Both the position numbers and the translations under genes were made by a program. The notes under the pieces are model-generated. The model did no database searches. It worked only from the letters and a program-made list of their open reading frames with translations, and was not told the origin of the DNA. Below are positions 9,710 to 18,941 of a stretch of 64,000 nucleotides of DNA, piece by piece. Position 1 is the first letter of the stretch, and every line of letters begins with the position of its first letter. This DNA comes from UBA10348 sp002469915 (GTDB lineage Bacteria > Bacteroidota > Rhodothermia > Rhodothermales > UBA10348): positions 124,001 through 188,000 of the forward strand of contig JAQWHM010000001.1 of NCBI GenBank assembly GCA_029249345.1. The letters are read 5' to 3'.

Positions 9710-10708
9710 TTACCGCGTTCCCTTTACTTCACTGTGATCACCAACATTGAGTGACCCTTCGAAAGACTTGACTTGGGCATGGTGTCCTACTAGTGAACCT
9801 TCCAACTCAGAGTCTTCTACGAGTGCATCGCCAAATACGATGGAATGGGAGACGGTAGAGTTGCGAATAGTGGATCCAGCCTCAATCGAAACAAAGGGCC
9901 CGATTTCTCCGCCTTCAACGGTCACACCTGGTCCGACATACACCGGATTGTGAATCGTCATGCCTTCAATATCTGCTGAATGATTTTCCATGCGTAGAAT
10001 GACTTCTGTGGTTTCGGAAAGTGCTTCGATCGTTCCACAATCCAGCCACTCCGTAACAGTTGTCGTCTTGAACACTTTGTCATCTTTGAGCATGAGGTCA
10101 AACGCATCCGTCAACTGATACTCATCTCCAACACCTGTAATATTATTGTCAAACAGATATTGAATGGCTGAACGTAGCTGCTTGAACTCACGGCAGTAAT
10201 AGATTCCAATCAGCGCTTCAGTAGAAATCAGTTCCTGTGGTTTCTCGACAAGCTCAACAATTCGGTCGCCATCACGAACAGCTACTCCGAAACGGGATGG
10301 ATCTTCCACGTGCTTAACCCAGGCTACCACGTCAGCATCGGTGAGGTCGACGCCGGGATCCATGTAAAACAGGGTGTCTGCAAAGACCATGATGCCCTCT
10401 CCTTCGAGGTGATCTCCTGCACAACCCACGGCGTGGGCAGTTCCAAGCGCCACGTCTTGAGTAGCGAAATGGGCTTTTGCACCATGTCGTTCGCAAATGT
10501 CGGTGAGAGAATCTCTTACTTCTTGTCCAAAGTCTGGTCCTAGCACGAAAACGGCTTCTGTTATCGGTCTTGGTAAGACAGCTGAAAAGGTATCCACGAT
10601 ACGCTCAACCATGCTTTTTCCGCATACTGGAAGAAGTGGCTTAGGAGTGACGTGCGAATGGGGACGTACGCGAGTACCTCGTCCAGCCATGGGAATAATG
10701 AGCTTCAT
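9710..10708 (-). CDS. Sugar-1-phosphate nucleotidyltransferase with left-handed beta-helix tail
   Basis: A 332-residue protein opening with the nucleotidyltransferase signature MAGRGTRVRPHSHVTPKPLL (G-x-G-T-R and the P-K-P-L-L lysine). The metal-site Asp lies in MVFADTLF. The catalytic domain covers residues 1-235 and a hexapeptide-repeat beta-helix the last 90 residues (VYVGPGVTVEGGEIGPFVSI). Known chemistry: transfer of a nucleoside monophosphate from NTP to a sugar-1-phosphate, feeding cell-surface glycan or lipopolysaccharide synthesis. The substrate cannot be read from sequence; glucose-1-phosphate with dTTP or UTP is most likely. The stop is one base before mutS2. It is divergent from the LOG gene across a 218-base spacer. 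Confidence 0.85.
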   Translation of the reverse strand: MKLIIPMAGRGTRVRPHSHVTPKPLLPVCGKSMVERIVDTFSAVLPRPITEAVFVLGPDFGQEVRDSLTDICERHGAKAHFATQDVALGTAHAVGCAGDHLEGEGIMVFADTLFYMDPGVDLTDADVVAWVKHVEDPSRFGVAVRDGDRIVELVEKPQELISTEALIGIYYCREFKQLRSAIQYLFDNNITGVGDEYQLTDAFDLMLKDDKVFKTTTVTEWLDCGTIEALSETTEVILRMENHSADIEGMTIHNPVYVGPGVTVEGGEIGPFVSIEAGSTIRNSTVSHSIVFGDALVEDSELEGSLVGHHAQVKSFEGSLNVGDHSEVKGTR

Positions 10709-10883
10709 GGGCGAATTTGGATTGCTGTTAGGTGATTTTCATTACTAAATCCGACGATCGAACACGATATAAGATAATCATCCCAACCAGCAGTCTTGTG
10801 AGGGAATCGTAAAAGATTGACTACAATCTTAAACCGGATCAGATAGGAATTGGAGGTGGTAAACCCATTCAACTATCTTTGGC

Positions 10884-10918
10884 CTCTTCAAATAAACCCA
10901 TCTCTTCAAATAAACCCA
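10884..10918. repeat. 18-base tandem repeat before the LOG-family gene
   Basis: Two copies of CTCTTCAAATAAACCCA (10884-10900 and 10902-10918) lie one base apart, directly before the ATG at 10927. They sit at the right end of the 218-base spacer between two divergent genes. The copies lie where the ribosome-binding site would be, yet contain no GGAGG-like sequence. Confidence 0.8.
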
Positions 10919-10926
10919 AATGAACC

Positions 10927-11640
10927 ATGAGTGGACTTCCCATTTCCCGCCCTGAATCTTCTTCCAACGGATACGATGCCTGGCAAGACGCCAGAATCAA
11001 AGACTTATGGCGTGTATTTAGGGTGATGGGAGAATTTGTCGAAGGCTTCGAAACCCTATCGGAAGTCGGTCCCGCTGTGTCCATTTTCGGCTCTGCACGA
11101 ACGGATCCAAGCCATCCCAACTACCAAATGGGTTGTGATGTCGCCAGCGAATTGGTAAAACGAGGCTTCGGGATCATCAGCGGCGGCGGGCCAGGCATCA
11201 TGGAGGCGGCCAATAAAGGAGCCCGCGATGCTGAGGGTATCTCAGTCGGGTTAAACATCAATATTCCCCGCGAACAGTTCTCTAACCCCTATATCGATCC
11301 AGATCGATTGGTGAATTTTGATTTTTTCTTTGTCAGGAAAGTGATGTTCGTCAAATACGCCCAAGGGTTTGTAGTACTGCCCGGTGGGTTCGGTACGATG
11401 GACGAGCTATTTGAAGCCCTCACACTCATTCAGACCGAAAAATCTAGCCAGTTTCCCGTTGTTCTGATGGGAAGTAGCTTCTGGGGTGGCTTGATAGACT
11501 GGCTTAAGAACACCATGCTGGAAGCCGGGAATATCGCAGAAAAAGACCTTGATCTATTTCGGATTACAGATGACCCGGTTGAAGCCGCTGATCTCATCAC
11601 GCACTTCTACGAAACTAGAACGATGAAGCCGAATTTCTAA
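10927..11640 (+). CDS. LOG-family protein (cytokinin riboside 5'-monophosphate phosphoribohydrolase-like)
   Basis: A 237-residue protein carrying both LOG motifs: GGGPGIMEAANKGA (85-98) and PGGFGTMDELFE (152-163), with the Arg-Lys pair RK at 137-138. Known chemistry: cleavage of the N-glycosidic bond of AMP-like nucleotides to release base and ribose-5-phosphate. Members of this 'TIGR00730' family also include nucleotide 5'-monophosphate nucleosidases such as PpnN, so the physiological substrate in bacteria is not certain. The roughly 45-residue N-terminal helical segment before the Rossmann core is common to the longer bacterial type. It stands alone, facing away from the nucleotidyltransferase gene. 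Confidence 0.9.
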   Translation: MSGLPISRPESSSNGYDAWQDARIKDLWRVFRVMGEFVEGFETLSEVGPAVSIFGSARTDPSHPNYQMGCDVASELVKRGFGIISGGGPGIMEAANKGARDAEGISVGLNINIPREQFSNPYIDPDRLVNFDFFFVRKVMFVKYAQGFVVLPGGFGTMDELFEALTLIQTEKSSQFPVVLMGSSFWGGLIDWLKNTMLEAGNIAEKDLDLFRITDDPVEAADLITHFYETRTMKPNF

Positions 11641-11835
11641 GCCTCAGATCACGATCTGTGCTCAGGACTGTACATTTGCCCTCTTTGATTCTGTGTTTTA
11701 GGAAACATCAAGTTTTATCCCGGCGTTGGTGCAACTTCGTAGGAGCGTCTCGCTCTTACATTTAGAGGTTCTGCATGCGGGATCGCTGAACCACCTACCG
11801 GTTTCACTTTCATTTTAGACCAATCCCAAGTAACG

Positions 11836-12696
11836 ATGACTGTTTCCAGCTCAAAGCGGACCACCATCCTCTTCGCGATGTTTTTTGCTGCGCTCCTAAT
11901 TGGCTTGAGCTCCTCCACGGCGAGCGCTCAGGCATACAAAGAAGCCTACAATGCTGCACTCGAAGCTGCTAAAGCCAAAGATCTGCCAACGGCCCTAACT
12001 AAGTTCACCGAAGCTGCTGACGGCGCTGCCGCTGAAGGCGATGGTGACGTTGAAAAGCGTTCACGCAAAGTTATCTCGCAGATTGAGTACAACTTGGGAC
12101 GCCGCGAGCTGAAGGCTGAAAATTTTGACAGTGCAATTGCGCACTTCGACAACGGAATAGCCAACTATCCAACCAATGCGCTCAATTACTTGGCCCGTGC
12201 CAGTACGTTGAAAAAAATGGATCGGATTGATGACGCTATTGCTGCCTTTGCTCAGACAGCAGAAATTGCTACTGCTGCTCAGGATACCAAAACGACCCGC
12301 TCAGCTCAAGAAGCTATTCGCGGTCATTATGTGTTTTTGGCCTCCTCCGCTCTGAGCCGTAATGGTGCTCGCGCTACCGCTTCAGATGCAGACGAAGCAA
12401 TGGGACATATCCAAAGCTTGCTCCAGTACGTAGATGCTGACTCTGATGCGCTGTACTACACAGCAGAAAGCCAGAAAGTAAAAGGCGAATACGATCAGGC
12501 TATTGTCAGTGCCGATCAAGCATTGGAAATGCACCGGGGAAGTCGCTCAGACAAAGCCAAAATCTACTTCGTTAAGGGTGAGTCCATGATGAATAGTGGT
12601 GATATTGCAGGAGCGAAAGCGGCCTTTACTAATGCTGCTTACGGTTCTTACCGCGCTTCCGCAGAGCATTTTCTAGAAACGCTCGGCACCAATTGA
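11836..12696 (+). CDS. Secreted TPR-repeat protein
   Basis: A 286-residue protein with a signal peptide (hydrophobic ILFAMFFAALLIGLSS, cleavage near TASAQA, about residue 32). The mature part is made of tetratricopeptide repeats: AYNAALEAAKAKDLPTALTK, DSAIAHFDNGIANYPTNALN, DDAIAAFAQTAEIA and YDQAIVSADQALEMH are successive repeat helices. TPRs hold protein partners; here the place of action should be the periplasm. No enzymatic domain is seen. It is transcribed alone and closed by a very strong terminator 30 bases after the stop. The specific partner cannot be inferred. Confidence 0.85.
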   Translation: MTVSSSKRTTILFAMFFAALLIGLSSSTASAQAYKEAYNAALEAAKAKDLPTALTKFTEAADGAAAEGDGDVEKRSRKVISQIEYNLGRRELKAENFDSAIAHFDNGIANYPTNALNYLARASTLKKMDRIDDAIAAFAQTAEIATAAQDTKTTRSAQEAIRGHYVFLASSALSRNGARATASDADEAMGHIQSLLQYVDADSDALYYTAESQKVKGEYDQAIVSADQALEMHRGSRSDKAKIYFVKGESMMNSGDIAGAKAAFTNAAYGSYRASAEHFLETLGTN

Positions 12697-12725
12697 TTTG
12701 AAAAGTCAGCTTTTCTGATTTATTG

Positions 12726-12760
12726 GGGAGGGCGGCCGAAGGCCGCCCTCCCTTTTTTTT
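12726..12760 (+). terminator. Strong intrinsic terminator after the TPR gene
   Basis: A perfect 12-bp stem, GGGAGGGCGGCC (12726-12737) with GGCCGCCCTCCC (12741-12752), around a GAA loop, is followed by eight Ts (12753-12760). This is an unusually perfect GC-rich terminator for transcripts coming from the left. Confidence 0.95.
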
Positions 12761-12823
12761 ATCTAGTCTCAGCCTACTCTTCTTCACTTTGAGTATCTTT
12801 CCGCACACTATCCACCGTAGGGT

Positions 12824-13570
12824 ATGGACCATCTCTCAATTCATTCATCCGCTGTCATAGGACAAGACACCACGCTTGGTCAGTTTGTGGTGATCGAAGA
12901 GGATGTAGTTATCGGATCTAATTGTAGCATTGGACACCACGTTGTCATTCGCCGTGGTAGTCGCATTGGTAACTCCGTTCAGATCGGAGACCACTCCATT
13001 CTCGGACAACAGCCCATGAAAGCGGCCAACTCTGCTGTAACATCTGGTTCGGCACACGAGGGTCCGTTTTTGTCCGACCGCGTTCGTATTGGCTCCCACA
13101 CCGTCCTGTATGCGGGCTGCCATCTTTCCGAAGATGTGTTCGTAGCAGATCTTGCAACAGTTAGAGAAGAAGTCACCGTTGGTACAAAAACAATCATAGG
13201 CCGCGGAGTGGCTATCGAAAATCAATGTGTCATTGGTTCACAGTGCAAATTGGAGACAAACGCCTACATCACAGCCTATTCTGAAGTGGGAGACCGCGTA
13301 TTTGTTGCACCGGGCGTCGTAACGAGCAATGATAATTTTATCGGCCGCACAGAAGAGCGGTTCAAACACTTCAAGGGCGCTGTACTCAAAGATGGCGCGC
13401 GAGTCGGAGCCGGAGCCGTCTTATTACCCGGAGTGACGCTAGCTGAAGAAGCCGTTTTGGCAGCAGGAGCAGTGTTAACGAAAGATGGAGTGCCGGGCCA
13501 GGTTCATATAGGTGTCCCAGCAAAACCGGTCCGCCCCGTCCCCCCCGAGCAGCTCTTATCGGATAAGTAG
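12824..13570 (+). CDS. Hexapeptide-repeat sugar N-acyltransferase (WbpD/WlbB type)
   Basis: A 248-residue left-handed beta-helix protein built of hexapeptide turns from residue 3 on (IHSSAVIGQDTTLGQFVVIE). A loop insertion at about 62-82 interrupts the helix, and the C-terminal VPAKPVRPVPP tail is typical of acetyl-CoA or acyl-CoA dependent transferases acting on UDP-amino sugars. Known relatives: WbpD, WlbB and QdtC acetylate a 3-amino sugar nucleotide made by a DegT aminotransferase. The aminotransferase gene follows after 2 bases, which supports this reading. The dehydrogenase expected to supply the 3-keto sugar is not next to it. The acyl group and sugar are unknown. Confidence 0.85.
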   Translation: MDHLSIHSSAVIGQDTTLGQFVVIEEDVVIGSNCSIGHHVVIRRGSRIGNSVQIGDHSILGQQPMKAANSAVTSGSAHEGPFLSDRVRIGSHTVLYAGCHLSEDVFVADLATVREEVTVGTKTIIGRGVAIENQCVIGSQCKLETNAYITAYSEVGDRVFVAPGVVTSNDNFIGRTEERFKHFKGAVLKDGARVGAGAVLLPGVTLAEEAVLAAGAVLTKDGVPGQVHIGVPAKPVRPVPPEQLLSDK

Positions 13571-13572
13571 GT

Positions 13573-14694
13573 ATGAATATTCAGATGGTGGATCTCCAGG
13601 GCCAATACCTTGGAATCAAGAATGAAATTGATGCAGCCATTCAAGGCGTGATTGATTCATCAGCCTTTATAAGAGGCCCCGTCGCCGCTGCGTTCGAAAA
13701 AGATTTATCCACTTATTTAGACGGTGTCGGTTCTATTGGTGTCGCCAATGGCACCGATGCCCTTCAAATAGCCCTCATGGCGCTGGACATCGGGCCGGGA
13801 GATGAGGTCATTGCCCCTTCTTTTACCTTTGTCGCGACCGCCGAAGCTGTCGGACTTTTGGGCGCCACGACCGTATTTGTGGATATCGATCCCAAGACGT
13901 TCAATATGGATGCAGCCGAAGTAGAGCGGCTCATCACTCCAAAGACCAAAGCCATTGTACCAGTGCACTTGTTTGGCCAGTGTGCCAACATGACAGCCAT
14001 TATGGACATTGCCGAGGCAAACGGAATTGCGGTAATTGAGGATGCTGCTCAGGCGGTTGGGGCATCTTGGGACGGAAAAAAGGCCGGTTCATGGGGCGAG
14101 ATGGGTACACTATCGTTTTTCCCTACAAAGAACCTGGGCTGTTACGGTGACGGCGGTGCGGTTTTGAGTAAACGAGCTGATCTGCTTGAGCACGCTCGGT
14201 TAATCTCCAACCATGGATCCAAAAAGAAGTACCACAACGAAGTCGTTGGCGTGAATTCACGGCTAGACGCCATTCAAGCGGCAATTCTAGGCGTGAAACT
14301 GAAGAAACTAGACGAGTATTCCGAAGCAAGAAGGCGTGCTGCATCTCGCTATACCGAGTTTTTGCACGACCTACCAGGCGTAGCAACTCCGATAATCGAT
14401 TCAAGGGGTACCCATGTATTCCATCAATACACGATGCGAGTTCTTGGAAACGATCCGTCAAAGCGGGATGCAGTTCAATCCCATCTTAAATCCAACGGTA
14501 TCCCCTCGTTCGTGTACTACCCCGTACCGTTACACCTGCTGCCCATCTACAAAAACGATACCGTCTCGTATCGAGTTGGAAAGATGGATAATACCTTGGT
14601 TGCGGCCAATGAAGTACTTTCTTTGCCTATGCACACCGAACTTACGGAAGAGCAGCTTTCGTTTGTCGCTGCAGCCGTTCGGTCGTTTTTCTAA
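13573..14694 (+). CDS. DegT/DnrJ/EryC1/StrS aminotransferase (WbpE-like)
   Basis: A 373-residue fold-type I PLP aminotransferase of the sugar-nucleotide family. The PLP lysine is Lys186 in SFFPTKNLGCYGDGG. The cofactor Asp157 is in VIEDAAQAVGA, and VANGTDALQIAL (57-68) forms the phosphate-binding start. The closest named relatives are WbpE, WlbC and QdtB, which aminate a 3-keto hexose nucleotide using glutamate. The hexapeptide acyltransferase directly upstream would acylate the new amine. Together they would make an N-acyl amino sugar for surface glycan or lipid A-like molecules. The gene converges on pilB with a 5-base gap. Confidence 0.92.
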   Translation: MNIQMVDLQGQYLGIKNEIDAAIQGVIDSSAFIRGPVAAAFEKDLSTYLDGVGSIGVANGTDALQIALMALDIGPGDEVIAPSFTFVATAEAVGLLGATTVFVDIDPKTFNMDAAEVERLITPKTKAIVPVHLFGQCANMTAIMDIAEANGIAVIEDAAQAVGASWDGKKAGSWGEMGTLSFFPTKNLGCYGDGGAVLSKRADLLEHARLISNHGSKKKYHNEVVGVNSRLDAIQAAILGVKLKKLDEYSEARRRAASRYTEFLHDLPGVATPIIDSRGTHVFHQYTMRVLGNDPSKRDAVQSHLKSNGIPSFVYYPVPLHLLPIYKNDTVSYRVGKMDNTLVAANEVLSLPMHTELTEEQLSFVAAAVRSFF

Positions 14695-14699
14695 ACGCC

Positions 14700-17555
14700 T
14701 TAGTGAGAGGCCGTTACGCGGAGCATTTCTTCGGCTGTCGTAACACCCATTGAGACGAGCACACGGGCAGAATCAGCTAGTGTTAACATGCCATCGGCGA
14801 TGGCCTGATCTCGAATCGAATCTTCATCTATTGCTTCCGCTGATTCGGCAATCATATTGCGAATCTCGCGCGTGAAGTACAGTGTTTCACAGACAGCTCG
14901 ACGTCCCTTGTAGCCATTGCCATTACATTTTGGACAGGCAGCGCCTAGTTGGGCTGTGTAAAAGGTCGTTTTGGAGATTTCTTCCTCGCTAAACCCAAGT
15001 GATTTGAGTAGTACAGGATCGGGATCATGATCAATTTCTTTACACTCTGAGCATACTTCTCGGATCAATCTCTGGGCCACAACTAGGTTAATGGCATAAG
15101 CGATGAGAAAGGGTTCAACGCCCATTTTATACAGACGACTCACCGCTGCAGGAGCATCATTTGTATGCAACGTAGAAAAGGTGAGATGTCCCGTATTAGC
15201 CAGTTTAATAGCTAATTCAGCCGTGTGTTTGTCACGCATCTCCCCAAGCATGACGATGTCTGGGTCATGGCGTAGAATGGCGCGCAGAGCACCTTCAAGA
15301 TCTAGTTTATTGCTGAGCTTAATCTGGCGGACGCCTTTAATGATGTACTCAACAGGGTCCTCCACGGTCAACACATTCACTTCCGGTGTAACTACCTGAT
15401 GCAGTGCCGCGACGAGCGTTGTACTCTTACCTGAACCCGTTGGGCCGGTCAGAATCAACATGCCGTGAGGCTGCCGGATGGCTTGGTTGAATCGATCCAG
15501 GGCTACATCGAGCATCCCCAGTTTAGTAATGTCAGTCAACACTTTCCGATCATCCAAAATACGGATGACTATACTTTCGGCTCTCATATCCTGATTCGCA
15601 GAGGCAATGGGCAGAATCGATACACGAAATCGAATCAATGCACCATCAATGTCTCTCTGAATGAAGCCATCTTGAGCGGAGTCTCGTTCAAACCGATCCA
15701 CGTTGGTCGAGTTGTCCTTAACTACGGCTAAAAATGCTTCCGGATGAACTTTGTCTTCGGTGTGCCACTTTTTCAATCGACCATCCGTGCGGAAGTGAAT
15801 TTCCACTTGCCGATTGGGATTTGGAAACAAGTGAATATCCGAAGCTCCTTGCCTTACCGACTCTACAAGAGAAGCCTCAAAAAGGTTGATCAGCTTAGAA
15901 CGACTGATTTCTGCTTCAAGAGCATCCTCATCAAGTTCATCTTCACCCTCGTCATAAGACATACCCAGATCAAAGGCATCTGTGTCTTCGGTCATTCGCT
16001 CGAGAAATTCGTTCTTTCTCGAAAAAATCTCGTCTAAAAGGCTTAAAATCGCGGACTCCGAGGCATAGCGCAACTCGAAGCGCCCCAAGTCTAACTCGTG
16101 AACGAGTTTATTTACGTCTGGGTTTGTCGGATCGGGAGTAATGAAAATGATACGACCGGTTCCTGTTTCAAAGTCGATAGAATGCTCAAAGGGTACAAGC
16201 AACATTTCCATCATCTCCTCACGGTGCGTATCCGCAAGCGTATCCATCGTCAAACGAACGAAGTCATGGTCAGGTCGATGTTCAGAAATGGCCTCAATCT
16301 TGAAGGCATACACTTTGGCTGCCGCTTCATAGATTTCTTCTCGATTGACAGATTTTAAATCCGCTAGGATTCTCCAGAGCGTAGTATTGCCTCCTTGCTG
16401 GTCGAGCAATACGATGGCTTCAGAAACATCTGCTTCTGTTACGACCTGCTCAGCGATCAAGCTCCTAACTACTCGATCCTTACGAATACGTCGTTCAAGC
16501 TCAGAAACCTCAACGGGATCAAGTGGAGCAACGCTCTCAGCTTGAACTTCGACGTATTCTCCTTCGTCAACTTCAAGATCGAAATTAATCTCAGTAACCG
16601 CAGTCGCTTCAAATTGCTCAACCTCTTGTCCTTTCTCCCCACACCAAGCAACGCCTAATTCCAGCGATTTGTAAATGACCTGGGAAGGTGAGAAACGACA
16701 CTCTACCAAAACAGGACACGCCAATAGGGCGGCCTGTACTTTTAAATTTAGCGGATCACTGGAAAGAACCACCATCGAATACTGATCCAGGGCCTCATTC
16801 AGTTCCAATATCACGGGTACCAACCCAGCTGACAACAATCGTGCTGCATCGGTGACGTCCATTGCTTTCAGGACGGTATCGAAAAAATCGCGCGTTGGCG
16901 GTGTATCCAGGTCCGGCTGAAATGTATAGCCTTGTTGTTCGGCTACAGCCGCTTGAACCTGTACCTCGTCCGTTTCTGGATGTGCGCAGAGAACGCGCCA
17001 TAAGTCTACACCTGCTTCGCGGTGCCGAATGGAATCGAACACTTGAGACATGGTTACCACGTCTGACTCAAGCAGAGCTAGGGCTATTTCGTCTTTTACT
17101 ACACCCGATATGGGAGCATCCAAATCTCCAGAATGACCAAATGCAGGACGCGTGTTGACATCTGCACGTGAATCCGAGACCATGTGGTCGTCAACGATCT
17201 CATTCAGAAGCTGATCATCCACTAACTGAGATAAATTGGCTTCAGAATCCTGTATCAGATCATAAGCGTCTTGCTGCTCAACCTGATTAAATTCTGATTC
17301 CGAATCCACGTCAGCGAGCGCAGTGCCGTAAATCTCTTCCAGGGTACACGTTTTTAGCTCTGATGCTTCTTTCGATCCACCTTCAAGCAATCGAAGCGCA
17401 TCGGACATTTCGTCCAAGGACATCGCACTCAGTTCACCAAATGCCTGCTCTACTAGTTTCCCCTGATCCTTCTGAATTCCAGAAGTCCCTTCTGCGGAGT
17501 GGTTAGATCCACCCGCAGTGCGGAAACGCGCTATGTTGAACAGTTTTTTTGACAT
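14700..17555 (-). CDS. pilB: Type IV pilus / type II secretion assembly ATPase (PilB/GspE-like) with two MshEN-like domains
   Basis: A 951-residue protein, well above the 550-600 of normal PilB. The C-terminal third is a standard extension ATPase: Walker A LTGPTGSGKSTT (about 702), Asp box, Walker B DPDIVMLGEMRD (about 768), His box TFSTLHTND, and a zinc site from CSEC (about 835) and CPKC (about 878). The long N-terminal part holds an acidic linker (residues 1-150) and two copies of a MshEN/GSPII_E_N-like helical domain (about 150-310 and 350-520). In known relatives MshEN binds nucleotides such as cyclic-di-GMP. It follows pilC by 22 bases, and the pilins lie at the head of the operon. No PilT-type retraction ATPase is nearby. 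Confidence 0.9.
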   Translation of the reverse strand: MSKKLFNIARFRTAGGSNHSAEGTSGIQKDQGKLVEQAFGELSAMSLDEMSDALRLLEGGSKEASELKTCTLEEIYGTALADVDSESEFNQVEQQDAYDLIQDSEANLSQLVDDQLLNEIVDDHMVSDSRADVNTRPAFGHSGDLDAPISGVVKDEIALALLESDVVTMSQVFDSIRHREAGVDLWRVLCAHPETDEVQVQAAVAEQQGYTFQPDLDTPPTRDFFDTVLKAMDVTDAARLLSAGLVPVILELNEALDQYSMVVLSSDPLNLKVQAALLACPVLVECRFSPSQVIYKSLELGVAWCGEKGQEVEQFEATAVTEINFDLEVDEGEYVEVQAESVAPLDPVEVSELERRIRKDRVVRSLIAEQVVTEADVSEAIVLLDQQGGNTTLWRILADLKSVNREEIYEAAAKVYAFKIEAISEHRPDHDFVRLTMDTLADTHREEMMEMLLVPFEHSIDFETGTGRIIFITPDPTNPDVNKLVHELDLGRFELRYASESAILSLLDEIFSRKNEFLERMTEDTDAFDLGMSYDEGEDELDEDALEAEISRSKLINLFEASLVESVRQGASDIHLFPNPNRQVEIHFRTDGRLKKWHTEDKVHPEAFLAVVKDNSTNVDRFERDSAQDGFIQRDIDGALIRFRVSILPIASANQDMRAESIVIRILDDRKVLTDITKLGMLDVALDRFNQAIRQPHGMLILTGPTGSGKSTTLVAALHQVVTPEVNVLTVEDPVEYIIKGVRQIKLSNKLDLEGALRAILRHDPDIVMLGEMRDKHTAELAIKLANTGHLTFSTLHTNDAPAAVSRLYKMGVEPFLIAYAINLVVAQRLIREVCSECKEIDHDPDPVLLKSLGFSEEEISKTTFYTAQLGAACPKCNGNGYKGRRAVCETLYFTREIRNMIAESAEAIDEDSIRDQAIADGMLTLADSARVLVSMGVTTAEEMLRVTASH

Positions 17556-17577
17556 GATTGGAGTTTGTATCGTCCCC

Positions 17578-18930
17578 TTAGTTCATGAAATCGGTCGCAG
17601 ATGGAGAAACCAAAGCCAATTCTGAAGAAAGTATGGTCAATGCCATAATCGCGACGGTAATGATTAGTGCCACTCCCGTCTGGATCATCTCTACAACCGA
17701 GTTCAGTTTCAGGGATGTTTCATTCTCATAATAGTCTGCCATCTGGCGAGCACTGGTTCGAACATTACCGGTCTCCGAACCACTTCTAAACCGTGCTAAC
17801 GCCATCGGAGTGAATACTCCAGACGATTCCATGGCTTTGACCAGATCTACTCCCTGAGCGACCATCATGGGTATAGTTACCGTCTTGACTTTATGTTCGA
17901 TATACTTGTTTCCACTCGCTTCTGCGGCAATTTTAATAACTGAGATATTATCGCCGCTTCCCGAATACAAGACCGCAAATACACGACAGAAAATCTCAAT
18001 ATTCAGCTTGAGGAGCAATCCTCCAATAACAGGTATTCTGATCATATATCGATGCATTATAAACGTACCTTTTTCCGATTTCAGAAAGGCGGATACCCCT
18101 CCAAAAACAGCGACACAGTACAGAAAAACCCATCCATAATTGTTGTCCATCCATTTAGAAAAGTCGAGCGTTTTCTGAGTCATAGGCGGCAATTCAATGC
18201 CGAAATTTTCAAATAATCCAGCGGTCTGAGGAAAGATGTACCAGACATAAAAAACGAATGCAGCCATCAAAATTAGCAACGTGATTACTGGTGTAATCAT
18301 AGCACTCTTAATACTTTTTCGGAACTCATTTTGGCGTTCCAGGAAGCGAGCAGTTGCTTCATAGATCTCAGACATGTTTCCAGTCTGTGATGCTATTCCG
18401 AGCATATAGGCAGTAAATTTGCCTAGCATATGTTGCTGTTTCATGAAAGCCTGTTGCGCTTCCATTCCTCCTTTCAAGTCCGCATTCAAATCACGTATGA
18501 CCTGTTTGAGACTGTTTGATGAGACATCAGCCACCAGCAAGTTGAGTACTTCATCAAAAGGAAGCTTCTCTTTTAAAAGGTTGGCAGACAAACGCACAAA
18601 CATAATCAAGTCATTCTGAGGAGGTTTGCGCTGAATCTCAAATAGCTTTTTTTGAACCTTGAGTACTTCAAGACCCATTTTGGTGAGCGCAATACGTAGT
18701 TCTTCTTCGGAAAATGATTTCTGCTCACCTTGGATCACTTTCCCATTGAGATGCCTCACCTTATACAGAAAGGTCTGGCGTTGCTCAATATCTCGCGTGC
18801 GAAAGGAATGGCGCTCAGCCAACGATTCTACTCGCTTCTTGGCAACCTTTGAGCTAGGTGCAAATACCGTTCCTTGGACCGGTTGCCCTGCCTGGCTAAT
18901 ACCGTTAAATCTGAATTCTTTGACTGCCAT
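17578..18930 (-). CDS. pilC: Type IV pilus / type II secretion inner-membrane platform protein (PilC/GspF-like)
   Basis: A 450-residue protein with the two-copy T2SSF architecture. The first cytoplasmic helical domain covers about 115-215 (MFVRLSANLLKEKLPFDEVL). TM helices lie at about 222-245 and 270-290, the second T2SSF domain at about 320-410, and a last TM near 420-440 (VALIITVAIMALTILSS). An extra N-terminal region of about 110 residues contains repeated short beta motifs (FRFNGISQAGQPVQG, YKVRHLNGKVIQG), as in GspF. Known role: the rotor or platform through which pilins are extruded by the ATPase. It starts 12 bases after the second pilin's stop and precedes pilB, so one operon is clear. 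Confidence 0.9.
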   Translation of the reverse strand: MAVKEFRFNGISQAGQPVQGTVFAPSSKVAKKRVESLAERHSFRTRDIEQRQTFLYKVRHLNGKVIQGEQKSFSEEELRIALTKMGLEVLKVQKKLFEIQRKPPQNDLIMFVRLSANLLKEKLPFDEVLNLLVADVSSNSLKQVIRDLNADLKGGMEAQQAFMKQQHMLGKFTAYMLGIASQTGNMSEIYEATARFLERQNEFRKSIKSAMITPVITLLILMAAFVFYVWYIFPQTAGLFENFGIELPPMTQKTLDFSKWMDNNYGWVFLYCVAVFGGVSAFLKSEKGTFIMHRYMIRIPVIGGLLLKLNIEIFCRVFAVLYSGSGDNISVIKIAAEASGNKYIEHKVKTVTIPMMVAQGVDLVKAMESSGVFTPMALARFRSGSETGNVRTSARQMADYYENETSLKLNSVVEMIQTGVALIITVAIMALTILSSELALVSPSATDFMN

Positions 18931-18941
18931 TGTTGCCTCGA

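Noticed and set aside
11809..11821. 13-base match TTCATTTTAGACC also found near 53906
   Set aside because: Two copies only, in AT-rich intergenic sequence with different neighbours; one directly follows a terminator T-run, so chance similarity is likely.
11641..11835. Small hairpins (CAGATC-AC-GATCTG and GTAGGAGCG-TCT-CGCTCTTAC) between the LOG and TPR genes
   Set aside because: Neither has a T-run or a recognised RNA family pattern; too weak to call.
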